Assembly: GCA_024663395.1 (NCBI GenBank)
Contig: JANFAH010000003.1
Location: forward strand, 1,116,001 to 1,180,000
Source: Pisolithus tinctorius
Taxonomy: Eukaryota; Basidiomycota; Agaricomycetes; Boletales; Pisolithaceae
Direction: 5' to 3'
Length of the DNA stretch: 64,000 bases
Shown: positions 21,180 to 32,781 of the stretch, in pieces
Layout of the letters: each line of letters begins with the position of its first letter
How positions within the stretch are numbered: the stretch's first letter is position 1
Position numbers and translations under genes: made by a program
Notes under the pieces: model-generated
The model's input: the letters and a program-made list of their open reading frames with translations, nothing else
What the model was told of the DNA's origin: nothing
Database searches by the model: none

Positions 21180-22751
21180 CAGTGAGGGACAAAAGCGTTG
21201 CAATGTTTGTGAGGTGTGACTTGTTGCTGATGTAGCTCAGGCTATTCTGCACAGATAATGATGATACCTATACCATTGGAAAGGGGTGACTCTAAGCTTT
21301 CAAGAGCACTAAGGTTCAGACAAAACAAAGCAATACATGCTGAGATACACCCTATTCTTTCTGAAAAGTGCATTGCAACGCTTTTGTCCCTGACTGGTGA
21401 AATCATGAAATGTGACCTTTTGATGGGATTGAGGGCATGGAGGATGGGAAAAAATGATTACATAATAAACCACATGATCATCCAGATGATTTGTCAGCAT
21501 GTAAACAATGACAAACATTGGACTTGTACCATTAATCCTCCCTCTTTTACTACAACTCATGAAATCATCTCTCTAGCTCACATGGTCATTTTCTCAAGGA
21601 ATTCTTATCAAATAATGGTGGCCACCACACTGGCATCAGTATAACATGCTCTCAGAACCATCAGTCCCTTAAAAAACCTGCTGTCAGTCATTTCCTGGAC
21701 TGTTTCCCCCCCCATGCCTGATGTATTCTGGGACTAATCAGTACTTGGAAGGCTGAAAATGTCATGGAGGTCAATATGGCACTTCAGAACATGATATACA
21801 AACCAGTCCCCTCTCAACCAATGCATTTCTGCCACAGGAACACTGATATGGAAGTTGGGGTGAGACAAAACCTCCTTGTGCTCTGAGCACCATAAGAGGG
21901 TTCACTAGATCTTGCTCTGATCTGAACTGTAGATGACTGGGGAAGGATTATTTGGTCATATGTGACCAAAGGCAATATTCAGGGCCAGATGGAAGCACAG
22001 GATTCTGCTCCATGGCAGTTCAGTAGCATATCCTTCTGATGACACCCAGGGGTAAAGAGGATTTTGTCTTGCCCTAACTTCCATACCACTGTCCCTGTGC
22101 CAGGAATGCATTGGTTGAGAGGGGACTGGTTTGTATATCATGTTCTGAAGTGCCATATTGACCTCCATAACATTTTCAGCCTTCCAAGTACTGATTAGTC
22201 CCAGAATACATCAGGCATGGGGGGGAAACAGTCCAGGAAATGACTGACAGCAGGTTTTTTAAGGGACTGATGGTTCTGAGAGCATGTTATACTGATGCCA
22301 GTGTGGTGGCCACCATTATTTGATAAGAATTCCTTGAGAAAATGACCATGTGAGCTAGAGAGATGATTTCATGAGTTGTGGTAAAAGAGGGAGGATTAAT
22401 GGTACAAGTCCAATGTTTGTCATTGTTTACATGCTGACAAATCATCTGGATGATCATGTGGTTTATTATGTAATCATTTTTTCCCATCCTCCATGCCCTC
22501 AATCCCATCAAAAGGTCACATTTCATGATTTCACCAGTCAGGGACAAAAGCGTTGCAATGCACTTTTCAGAAAGAATAGGGTGTATCTCAGCATGTATTG
22601 CTTTGTTTTGTCTGAACCTTAGTGCTCTTGAAAGCTTAGAGTCACCCCCTTCCAATGGTATAGGTATCATCATTATCTGTGCAGAATAGCCTGAGATACA
22701 TCAGCAACAAGTCACACCTCACAAACATTGCAACGCTTTTGTCCCTCACTG
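21180..22751. mobile_element. Tc1/mariner-type palindromic MITE, 1,572 bp
   Basis: The ends are CAGTGAGGGACAAAAGCG and its inverse, flanked by TA (21,178-21,179 and 22,752-22,753). The inverted halves run about 650 bp each (to about 21,830 and from about 22,110), leaving a core of about 280 bp. Mirror-image 128-codon frames at 21,258-21,644 and 22,287-22,673 result from the palindrome. No transposase motif is seen, so it is non-autonomous. The core is homologous to that of the element at 4,004-4,893. Confidence 0.9.
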
Positions 22752-22873
22752 TAACAAAGACAGCCAAAGCAACCAGAGGAAGTTAGCGACCTTACCAATA
22801 CTGCTGGGCTCGCCGTCGAACGCTATCCCCGTGTATAAAAGACATCTGAGAGTTTCCCAGACACTGTGACTCC

Positions 22874-25412
22874 ATGGCACCTAGAAGAAAGACTGAATAC
22901 ATGCTGACGAGTGAAGACGACGAAGCTTACATTACGGCAGATTCGTCTATGCAGGATGAGTTGGAAGTATGCGTTCTCTCCTAGTGCTAAGCATGCATCT
23001 CATGGACGACCTTCAATAGGATGAATTGGCAGATGAAAAGACAATCACCTTGGATGCTGCACCTGTAATCCCCCACTTACTTGGCGGGAGATGATGTGCT
23101 CATATTGAGACAGATTTTGTCCCTTCCTACATTCCCTCGCCCACTTCGTGTACACCCAGTATCACGTGTGGCTTGCATGCCTTCAGGGAGTGGCGCTGGC
23201 GAAATGTGTACAGAACCAGATCGCAGCACAGGCAAACCTTCCAATGATGTGGAAGAGGTCAGTCCATTTTACGTTCATGGTCGTTACGTAATCTCCTTTC
23301 AGATTCCAGTTACTCGGAGCGATCTACAACTCTTCAAGGAGATGATTCAGCTTGAACTTGATGATGCAGTCAACGCCATTAACGAGGCAGCCAACACCGT
23401 GAAAGCTCATTTTGCGGGAACGGCTCTGGGTGCGTGTGGAAACTCCAAAGATCAAGAGACACTGCCTTTGTTCCAAGGTCACCGTAAGGTGAAGGGGCTA
23501 CCTGCTCATCGCAGGCCTGCAGACCTGGAATTCCAAGTATGTCCTTGTCTTGGTTTTTGGAGTACATCTAATGGCCAATAATTGCTAGAGACTGATCCGT
23601 GAGCATGCTCTAGCACTCATGAAGCATGAGAACAAGCATTCTTCCTTTACCAATGTGCCCAATAGAGCCGAAGCTGCAGCTTACACGAAGGGGACTCAGC
23701 GACCCTGCTGCACCACTGTGAAGTACGGGTTTACCCTCAGGTGACCAGGCTTCAAGACCGGGTGACAGGGGTTAAGTCCGAGTGGCCAAAGTCAAGGCCA
23801 AGAGACAGGGGCCAAGTCCGGTTAGACCGGAGTTAAGGCCGGAGGTTAGGGGCTAAGTCCGGAGGACCGGACTTAAGACCGGGAGCACGGGAACAAGACC
23901 GGTAGCATGGGAAACCGACCAGTGTTGGAGTGCGCACAGGGGGAAGCCGGTCCGGGGTTGGATCTACCTCCCTTGGTCTCAGCTTATGTGCTGTACCCTT
24001 ATGCAAGCCGGGGAGAGGTCCGGGACAGGGGTCGGGGATAGCTTAAGGCTCGGCCTTAGCTATAGAGTAGTCTCGGGGTGTAGTACGGAGTTGAGGGTAA
24101 TACTAAGTTGATATTCTGACTGAGGGTGCTACGAAGTATGTACAGGGGTTAAATACATGAGGCCAGTCTGGGATAATGAACATAGAGCCGGACTTGTGAA
24201 TAAGCTATTAGTGAGATGATTAGCAAGACAAGGATAGCCACAGTGGCTATGCAGAGGCTAATAGCCAAAGTCCGGGCGACCGGCATAACTGGGGTTGGAC
24301 ACAGGATTGTACAGTAAGCAAAGTCTGATGAACGGGCTAGACTAAATATAGTACAAACAAAGGGAAACAGACCGGAGTTATGTCCGGGTGACCCGGACAT
24401 AGACCTGGGAGGACTGGGGTGGAGCAGCACAAGGCCGGGAGGCCGAAATGGACCGGAGATAGGGGTAAAACACCGGACTTGAGTTATGCAGGCCGGAGTT
24501 GAGTTATCTAGGGCTGGGACTGGGTTTTCTAGGCTGGACTAGGACCGGAGTTGACTGGAGACAGGGGCTAGGGGTCCGGACTGGACTGGGAACGAGTCCG
24601 AGAGTCATGGATATGACAACCACTGACAATTTCCGAGTTGACCTCAGCAACACTCCAAGTTCTGCATGGAATACATCAGCTTCTCATGTGTTTGCTGCCA
24701 GCTTTTGCGATGCACATCCTGGCTGTGGCCGATCATTGAAGGCTATTTTCAATGCTTGGGCCGTCCACTTCAATTATTTGCGCCAAGTGTATGCCAAACA
24801 ACAAATGGTTGCTCGTGAAGAACAAGCCAGAATTTCAAATCTTGCATCTGGTTATACGAACGAGCAGGATTACGAGAGTCCTCTGGCTAGCATGCGTTCT
24901 GTGCACAGGCGTCGAGAATGCAAGTTGCAGGTCAGTTTATTTGGTTGTTGGCGATGAATCAAGATGCTTAGAAGCTACTGCAGTTGTATAACTGGCGCCT
25001 TCGAGTCGCCCTCTGCCACTCGGGGTCATATCCTTCAGCAGTCAGCGTGGTGGAGCAACTTGGACCAGCAGGGATGAGTTCGGATGAGTCGGAACACGAC
25101 ATCAGCCATGGCGAATGGACCTACCGCATCACCCGCAAAGCGTGGCGATCAGCTACTGTCACAGCAATGTTGCACGTGCTCGACGCGCTTCATCTCCAGG
25201 CGCAGTACCAGCAGCAGTGGAATGCCACTGCTGGCGCATGGCCACATCTGCGTGTGCCATCTAGTCAGCTTAGCAATCGAGAACCACCATTGGGTCTTCC
25301 CAAGAATTTCTATGTTCAGGAGCATCTTTCCTCCCTGACTTTGGAAGGCTTGGATAATTTGCTTCTCCAGGAAGACATCCCCCTGAATATCCCACCAGCT
25401 ATAGTTGTGTGA
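22874..25412 (+). pseudogene. Conserved basidiomycete hypothetical (MSSDES motif), split by a solo LTR
   Basis: Exons: 22,874-22,966 (MAPRRKTEYML start), 23,020 to about 23,257, 23,303-23,536, 23,589-23,716, then 24,624-24,930 and 24,984-25,412. Introns are short GT-AG. The protein has RLIREHALALMKHENKH, a central VFAASFC...RSLKAIF region, VVEQLGPAGMSSDESEHD, and WRSATVTAMLHVLDALHLQ. I recall this layout from hypothetical proteins widespread in Agaricomycetes; the function is unknown. A 902-bp solo LTR interrupts the fourth coding segment, and frame continues across it after one copy of the ACCAC TSD. Exon 2 as read also contains a TGA at about 23,093, so its first half may be mis-spliced here or mutated. 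Confidence 0.65.
23717..24618 (+). mobile_element. Solo LTR, CCGG-rich family, intact (902 bp), inside a coding exon
   Basis: It starts TGTGAAGTACGGG and ends ATATGACA, with a perfect TSD ACCAC (23,712-23,716 and 24,619-24,623). About 24 CCGG sites are retained. It is the same length as the inverted copy at 2,451-3,352. It disrupts the gene at 22,874-25,412. Confidence 0.93.
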
Positions 25413-26463
25413 GTCTTCACTGATTCTGCTGGTGGAGTGAACTCACTTCCATATGTCATAAAGCCTGGCCAAGCCATACGATGCTTTTGACAGGCAAACT
25501 GTTCTCAGTAGTGTGGGGAGGCGCCCTTACTAATTTGTCTGCATGGGAGACGGCTGCCAGTTCATTGGGCGATGATCCTTTGACAGTAAAAATGAAAAGC
25601 CTGACCCTGTGCACGTTGATAGAATACTTTATACTCACTAAACCTAAACTTATCTCAATTTGCAAAACTAATATGATCTCCGCATCGCCATTTGTAAAAT
25701 CACCTTGTTTACAAGGTCACTCCAGCCCGAAAATGAGACGCTTTTTTTGACATGCGCGCATCTGCCTGTCAATTGACTCCGCATGGCAAAACCCACTGGT
25801 CATGACTGCGCTGCAGTGTGGTAAACAAGGTGCCTGCCGGCGGTGCCGGCCATGTTCTAGTTCTCAGCTCAGTACAAGCCATGCAGACATGCAATGCAGA
25901 GAACTTTGTGCAGTGAGCTCAGGTGGCACAACAAAGCCTTCGCTACATCATACTTAGGTTGGTTTTCTCTCGGAGGCTGGCTCAGCTATTCCTGGACGCA
26001 TCCTAGTCCAGGTCTGAAAGTTGTTTTGTCCCCTGAGTTTTTGCTGGACTGAAAGAGCTGGGCCAACTATCATTGCTCTTATGGGGTGCAGCTGACTTAT
26101 TGGGGTTCATTTCTCTCAGGTCGAAATGGAGATGGACAACGGCACATGCTGTTTAGTGGTTGATGGCAGTGATGATGGCGGTTCACACTCGGTCACCTAC
26201 AACACCTCTCCATAGCGTTGAAGTTCACACTGCCTAATGCCATCTCTAACAACAGCTTAGAAAGAGAAAATGGACGATCTGCGCTGCCTACTTCTTGTAG
26301 TTGCAACATATGCAAGCACTCCTGTTAGACTACATCTTTCTCTAGCCATATACATAGCCTCCTGTAACATGACGTGGGGTTATCTCTCGTGAAACTACTG
26401 TGTTTGTACTTGTAGCATCCAGGAGCGCCTGAAGGGCTTTTGGTATAGATACACACAGCTACT
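25413..26463. other. Intergenic stretch, nothing recognised
   Basis: About 1 kb without a supported gene. It contains the short palindrome ACCTTGTTTACAAGGT (about 25,702), half of which recurs as ACCTTGTTTACGAGGT at 27,670. Frames such as 25,481-25,750 show no motif. Confidence 0.35.
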
Positions 26464-28156
26464 CTATGGGTAACACTTCCTGTTCTTTGCACGGTATGTC
26501 GCCATTGTCTTTCCGGTTACCCAACTAGGTTCCCCACTCCCAGCTATAAAAAGACAGTAACCCGTGATGTGGGGATGTGACTGACCTTCCTGGACCGGCG
26601 TCCAGCCTGACTCTCTCCACATCCAAGCTTGGTGTCCATCGTTATGTGTGTGTACAAACAAATCACCATTCTGCAATGTGTGGCTATAACAGTTGGGGGA
26701 GGATGGTGGAGTCTCTATGAGATATGAATCCTAGCTGGAGAACCATGAGACACAATCATTGCGGCTACAGATCGCCTTCTGGTGCCTGCAAAATGCCCTG
26801 GCAGTGCTTGGATATGTAGGTAGTGGTGTGAGTGTCGTGCGCATCGAGTTGGGCAGTCGGTCATGGGGTAGGTGTGTTGCATTGGACATAGCGGGTACAA
26901 AACCGGTCACAAGCACAAGTGGTGGTAGCTCCATACCAGGCAAAACTCGTGTTGTGTTTTGGCCGAAGTTTAGACTATCCGCACCGAGTATAGGCTCAAT
27001 GCCCAAGTAGAAATAATGAATATTCTTGCTTACAGTTTGCCTTGCTGCATAGTAGGATAATCCTCAGCAGGGAGTGTTCTGAGGACTGAATCACCCATAT
27101 GTATTTTGCTGGTATCTGTCCTAGCGGCCCGGTCAATAACTTTGATGAACACTTGAGTTAGGCTGGGGAGGGACATACAGTGGAACGCCCATCATGACGA
27201 CAGACATGTTGCATGATAGATTTGTTTCATGTTCCTCTCCCTTGAGACCACTATTTCTCTCTTGTATCAGACGATGGAGTATATGGAAGAGCTTAGAATG
27301 CAGACGTAGTTTACCTTTCTCGAGAATCCTGAATGAGGCGTCTGAACATCTGGTGGCATACTGGGACATCCTGCCATGATAAGTCAGTTGGGAGGGTTAA
27401 ATTTTCCGCTCGACAGACAAGGAATACTCACGTCTCGTTCCAACTCCAAACCACATGGTGGAGGTGAAAAGACTCTGAACATAACTGGATGGGTAGGCTC
27501 TATCATTGAGACTGGAATGTCTGTTGTGGAAAAGCTTGGGCACAGTGTGGCCAGCAGTGAATTTAATGACTCACCTTGCTCTTCGCATGTATGCGTGCAA
27601 GACAAAGACGTCTGTCGCTCAAGGGGCCGAAAGTAGTCACGTGGACCACAGGCCGATCGGTGTCTTCACCTTGTTTACGAGGTCACTGCAACTGGAAATT
27701 CGTCTGGTCCTTTTTTCGTCACCCGCCAATTTGCCCTCAGCAGACTCCGATTCAAGTTCAGTCGGGGAAGTCCAGTACATAGGAGCAAATGGAAAGTCTT
27801 TATCTCTGTAGTGGAGGATGTGGTGATTGCGGCTGGGATTGGAGGTCGCAAATTTCTTGGACACGTGATAAGAACTTTATTCCTAGGCACAGGTTTAAAA
27901 AACGTTTGCCCTCACGACTTTGGCAGGACCGGTTTGGTAGCTGGTCCCGGAATATCATGTGTAGGGACTCACCCACGTAGTTGACACCACGGCTATGACA
28001 TGGTGGGGAATATGTGACCTGACAGTGTTGGGGTGTCCCCCAATTTTCGCTCAATACCAGCCATGAGTGGTGCGGTGACATAGCAGCACAGAATATGGAC
28101 ACTGGTGTGTGCCACATGTTATCAGACCTCACTGCAGATGGTGAAGGGAATTGCAT
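26464..28156 (-). CDS. Hypothetical multi-exon protein with a C-terminal GDIF/W-rich domain
   Basis: Minus-strand pieces run from about 28,156 (MQFPSPSAVRSDNMWHTPVS) through 27,133-27,369 (MSQYATRCSDASFRILEKGK) and 26,731-27,006 to the last exon, 26,464-26,676 (GDLFVHTHNDGHQAWMWRES...VQEG...GEPSWV). The terminal domain matches that of the gene at 15,913-16,575, so the two are paralogues or share a module. Whether all pieces belong to one transcript is not certain. Function unknown. Confidence 0.4.
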
Positions 28157-28692
28157 GCAGTTTGAGCAAGTTCAGCACGAGTACAGCTTTCAGCATGTGG
28201 CCCACAGCCATGACACCAGACCTAACTTGCCGAATGGAAGCACACCCCACTGAAAAGGAGCCACGATGGGCACCGCTGGAGGGTGTGAGCAGCTATGCTA
28301 ACAGTCAAAACACCTGTGCAAGGGATCCACGAGATCACCCAAATGAACCTACTAGCAAACAGCAAGAAGTTGAGTCGAGCAGCTACACAGAGCGCGCAAA
28401 CAGGCGCGCGGAGCCTAGGGTCACAGTGGCAGACAGTCATGGGACAGGCGCAACCAGGGACGCGACCAGAGAGGCCATAAACGGCTACACAAACAACCTA
28501 AATGGCCACAGAGATGGGTCAAACAGCTGCACAGATGAATCCAATGAGAACGAAGTCATCAGCGCACTATTACGAAGGTTGAATCAGCACGAGATGCACC
28601 TGAACGTCACCATGATGAAATTGAGGCTGCACAAGACCATGCCAATCGATTGGAAGCCCGTACCACCCAGAGAAAAGTCAAAAAGCCTATAG
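28105..28692 (+). CDS. Uncharacterised 195-codon open frame
   Basis: The frame is Arg/Glu/Asn/Thr-rich and hydrophilic, without recognised motifs. It partly overlaps the 5' end assigned to the minus-strand hypothetical. Its downstream sequence grades into the dispersed repeat at 28.9 kb, so it may be repeat-derived. Confidence 0.25.
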   Translation: MCATCYQTSLQMVKGIACSLSKFSTSTAFSMWPTAMTPDLTCRMEAHPTEKEPRWAPLEGVSSYANSQNTCARDPRDHPNEPTSKQQEVESSSYTERANRRAEPRVTVADSHGTGATRDATREAINGYTNNLNGHRDGSNSCTDESNENEVISALLRRLNQHEMHLNVTMMKLRLHKTMPIDWKPVPPREKSKSL

Positions 28693-28899
28693 ATGAAGAT
28701 CAGTGCGCTCGACGGTATGATGCAGACATCTGGGATGTACCTGATCCACCAAGGACTAGCGTTGAACATCCTATCCTCATTATCAAATAATCTGTGCAGA
28801 TCTTCGATGCTATGGGTAAACGAAACCCTGTTGATAGTCTAGAAAGACTGTGGGAGTCTCAAAAGCATGAGCGACCACGACCTGAGCAAGGTCGCGCAG

Positions 28900-29990
28900 T
28901 AGCGATCCTACGAGCGGCCTATGGTGGTTGGCTTGAACCTAAGGAAGTGTTGAGAGGCGAGAGAAATCGCAGAGGTGATTTCGAAGGCACTGAAGATAGT
29001 GAGGGTCAGCGACAGGACGGTTGAGCGAGGACAAGACCTACCAAAAATAGTGGCTAAAGACGGCCGAGAATGAGCGGAGTGGCGACAACAGTTGCAATGC
29101 AGCGAGCAGTAGTGATGCTGACTCGCACTGAGTCACGGACGGGCCACCATCTACGGCCGGGGAGTCAGCGTGCCTACGGAGGCGCTCACAACATGCCAGA
29201 CACGAGAGGTCAAGACACCGCAAGTCGAGTGAGACTGCACACCAGTGAGAACAAACAAAACCTACAAGTGTCAGCTCATACCAGGTCACCCGAAAGAGGG
29301 AATCGGCACTACGGCCATTAAACAGCACACAGTGGAGTCCAGCAAGGGACAGGAGGGAAAGAGGCTGCGAATCGAGCGCGATCGCATGACGGTGCCAACA
29401 TAGAAAACCTACGAAAGTCAGTGCATGCCAGAGAACTCACCAAACGACGCCGGAGGGCCAGGAGTGTCCAGAGGCACCAGGACATGCCAGGAGGTCAATG
29501 AAGACGTCGAGGCGAGCACGACGAAACTGGAGAGAAGGTGCATCAATGCCAAAATGCCTGAGGAACGAGTGCACCTGCTGGACGCAGAATTACGGCCAAG
29601 GGAGGCCAGTGACGAGGGGATCTGGGAGAACGAGAGTGGCGAGGACAGCACAACGAGCAGCAGTCAGTATAGTGCCCAAGACCAGTTGCTACGTACCTAC
29701 GTCGTCAATACCACCAACAAGAAGTGAGGAACGCCGCTGCGGGACCTTAGTACCGAGATGTCAACACGGACGTGTCAAATTGGCACCTAGAGGTCAGCAA
29801 AGTCAGAACGAGGCAAAACGCGCCCCCAGATCCTACCCAAGTCCTCGCGAAACATTTTGACACAAATGGAATCACGCAGAATCGATTTCCAGACTCTGTG
29901 ACATACAGATGGCCAAACGGAATAGATTGGAGTGAGCGAGTGCACCCGCGGGCCTCGCGCGGTGGCTGGAAGACGCAACAGGACGATGCG
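28900..29990 (+). repeat. Dispersed degenerate repeat, second copy
   Basis: 28,990-29,650 aligns with about 6,960-7,600 of the left arm in the same orientation. Shared strings include GGACGGTTGAG, GTTGCAATGCAG, ACATGCCAGGAGGTCAATG and GGCCAGTGA. Both copies give similar short peptides (TCQEVN-DVEAST-KLE) but no long frame, so the sequence may be a transcribed or decayed gene piece. I see no function. Confidence 0.6.
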
Positions 29991-30321
29991 CACATTACAT
30001 AATCAGGTGACGCGCCCAGTACTTACACAGCTCAGCTCAAGCTCAAGCTGCACACAAAATTCTCATATCTCTGATGAGTCGATGAGCGGTGTATCAGCTA
30101 TGAATTTCTTCATCAAGAATATGCCTTCAAGGCTGTTGCTTATTAACATGTCATGGCATTGTCATTGTGGGATTGGACACAGCCTTTGTGATCCGTACCC
30201 TCTGAATTGATGAACGAGCCTATGACGAGGGAGCATAGCCACAGGTGGCTGTGAGCTTCGGCCGCAGGTGGCTCAAGGGAGGAATGGCCTCGTAACACCG
30301 CACTAGTCTCGTATAATCTCA

Positions 30322-30481
30322 CAGCGAATTTTCCACTTTATAGTACCCTGTTATATGTAATACAATATGTCAATCTCACACTTAGAAAACAGATTTTTTC
30401 AGTATGCCATCACAAACTCTAAGTGTGAGATTGATGTATTGTATTACATATAACAGGGTACTATATAATGGAGAACTCACT
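30322..30481. repeat. Foldback (hairpin) MITE flanked by 16-bp direct repeats
   Basis: TAGTACCCTGTTATATG... (about 30,340) pairs with its inverse ending at about 30,472. The arms are about 45 bp almost perfect, and a looser outer stretch extends to CACAG/CTGTG. GTCTCGTATAATCTCA (30,306-30,321) and GTCTCGTATAAACTCA (30,482-30,497) flank the structure directly. The inner ends could give a TA or TATA duplication instead. Confidence 0.7.
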
Positions 30482-30496
30482 GTGTCTCGTATAAAC

Positions 30497-30718
30497 TCAA
30501 TTAAACCAAGTAATTCCGACCGGCGTTTTCCAATATCCCAGTTCTGAGCCAGGCCCATCGATTGAGATCAGCAACAGCGTTGGCCCCGAATGGTTTTTGA
30601 TGTTTGGATCAATGGATATCCCAGTGATGTTCAATCCTAAATCTACAGGATTCACCATTTCCCTTGCTTCGGACCAGTATACTCGTGCTGGATCGATGTC
30701 TCCTATGTATGTTTTCAA
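30497..30718 (-). CDS. Uncharacterised 73-codon open frame
   Basis: It reads as ordinary globular sequence (VDLGLNITGISIDPNIKNH, LLLISIDGPGSELGYW) rather than repeat, and may be an exon of an unidentified minus-strand gene. No family is recognised. Confidence 0.25.
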   Translation of the reverse strand: MKTYIGDIDPARVYWSEAREMVNPVDLGLNITGISIDPNIKNHSGPTLLLISIDGPGSELGYWKTPVGITWFN

Positions 30719-31050
30719 CCTTCAAGGCTACCTGCTTAGTGCTAAGAGAATGGCCACATTGCGGTATGGCATTATCACTTGGTCCCTTTGTCCTCAAAAA
30801 ATGCGACAGGTGTCACATCGGTTCCCCACTTCTTTCTCTTTGTGCTTGGTCTCTGACGATTGTCCTGGAGGTGCTCTGAGACACTCCTTGCTAGCAGGAC
30901 GCACTCTGCATCATCCTAAATCTCATCAAAAGCTACGAGCTAGAGTAGAGTGTTGTCTCTGCCAGTGTGCCAGTCTCGTAAGTCTTTTAAGCTTCTGTGT
31001 AGGGTAGGATGCAAAGTGATACTCACAGCTTGAGTGCATAGTCCAGTGCC

Positions 31051-32781
31051 ATGGAAGACCTCTATGACACCCCTATGTCTTCGCCAGTAACTTTAAGCGA
31101 GGAGTTCCATTGCATGCTGGCAGTTGCCGATGCAGAAGAACTCGACCAGATGCTCCAGAGGCTTCATTCTGCGATTGTTTACACTAGTCAGTGGTGCAAC
31201 AGCTTTGCACTAGCTGTCCGCTTGCCGGGCGATGTGTTATATTTGATATTCGAGCATGCAACCCCAGATAGGGATACCCACATGCTCAGAACTTTGAGTC
31301 AGGTATGCCGCAGGTGGTGATCGATTATTCTGCAGGCTCCGCTTCTTTGGCACAAAGCTTTTAACATCGCGGATGGAAGTATATGGTTTTCTGAGGTATT
31401 GAGGCGGACTCAGATCGTTCCCCTAGAGGTTTTCTTTGATATCGCAGAGGATTACACTGGTTACGTGATTCCCAACCTCACCACCATACTGATCGACGAC
31501 TTCCGGAGATGTGCGAGCCTCCACATTGAAGGATATGGAGATGACATAGAGGAAATCCTCAGCTCTAACATTACAACCAATGAAGTGCCATTCATGCGCT
31601 GTTTGTCGATCCACAACATCTCATCTCCTCACAATGGTGAGGTGGAGATCCCAGATTCCATCCTTTCTATTTTAGCCCCATGACTTATTTCTCTCCACCT
31701 CGAAGGCTGCAAATTCAACTGGGATGTCGTTCGCACGAGGCTAGCTCCCCACTCCCCATTGCTCTCTTCTCTTTGCATTCGCAATTTTCACTTCCAATCA
31801 CCTGCCACCGTTTGGCAGCTTCTCTCAGTACTAGAATCGCTTCCAAACCTGAAGGAGTGTCGGTTGCAGAATTCTTTCATCAGCGGGGAGATGGATTGGA
31901 CCGCATACCTTCGCAAAGTACATCTTCCACACCTCGCCTCTCTGGTTTTTGAATCGTCAACTGCAGCTGGGGCGAAGTTGCTGGCAGCACTCGAACTTCC
32001 ATCGCTTTCCAAGCTAGAGGCAGTTGTTGATGTCGGCTGGCTTGCCACAGACGTCCACCAGTTCATGGAGGGTGTCCAACTGGCAACCTGCAGAATGGAA
32101 CGACTTCCATTCCTTTATATCCACTACGCACATGGCCGTCTCATCTTTCAGTCAAACCACTATCACTGCTTTCCTAGGTTGCAGGTCACATTTAGGAATT
32201 GGGCCCTTCGCAACCCCGCTATATCTGACAACCACCTTGTCGACCTTATTAGAGGCATTGCTGACGTTGCAGCACTGCAGAGAACGCAAGAGTTGAAAGT
32301 ATCCCTCCCAATTAGCATTGAACAGTATCTCACACCAGATGCTTGGGCTTACTTCCTCTGCCGCCTAAAAGAGATCTCGCTCATCTCCTTTGGCACTCAT
32401 ACACCTCTATTCTTAATACACACGCTATTCCTGGATGCCCGCCACAGCTACGACAATATGGAAGTCCAATCCTGACTCTTGCCATCACTGGAGCAAATCT
32501 GTCTGCCATCAATCCCTGAGTTGGAGGTCTTGATCCATATTCTAGCCGATGCAAGGAGCCAGATAGGCACCCCACTTACAATCTCTACCATTTCTCGAAA
32601 CCGCCCATGCATATCACGACGAGAAGTGCAGTCCATTGAAGTTGTCCATGAAATGATGCTGGAGTGGTTGATTAACCTAGTGGTGCATAGCGCACCAGGA
32701 GATTCAATGTGGTTGGTGGATGATGAAAGTGATGAATCTGACGAGTTCGATGAGCTGTCAGATGAGATAGACAATGAATAG
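31051..32781 (+). pseudogene. F-box/LRR-like protein, one frame broken by three TGA codons
   Basis: A single frame runs 577 codons without a frameshift. An F-box-like motif LPGDVLYLIFEHATPD...LRTLSQVCRRW lies near residues 55-90. It is followed by leucine-rich, repeat-like segments (LTTILIDDF, LISLHLEGCKF, LLSSLCIRNFHF, LASLVFESS) and an acidic tail (DESDESDEFDELSDE). F-box proteins recruit substrates to SCF ubiquitin ligases through Skp1. In-frame stops are at 31,318, 31,681 and 32,473, all TGA; the first replaces the residue after C-R-R-W where families usually have Arg. The gene is recently dead or, less likely, expressed by readthrough. Confidence 0.8.

Noticed and set aside
21258..22673. 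Two identical 128-codon frames facing each other
   Set aside because: Same reason: inverted halves of the 1,572-bp mariner-type MITE; the peptide has no transposase motif.
31318..32475. TGA recoded as an amino acid
   Set aside because: CpG decay explains the TGA codons, and neighbouring Arg codons show the same C to T change without forming stops.
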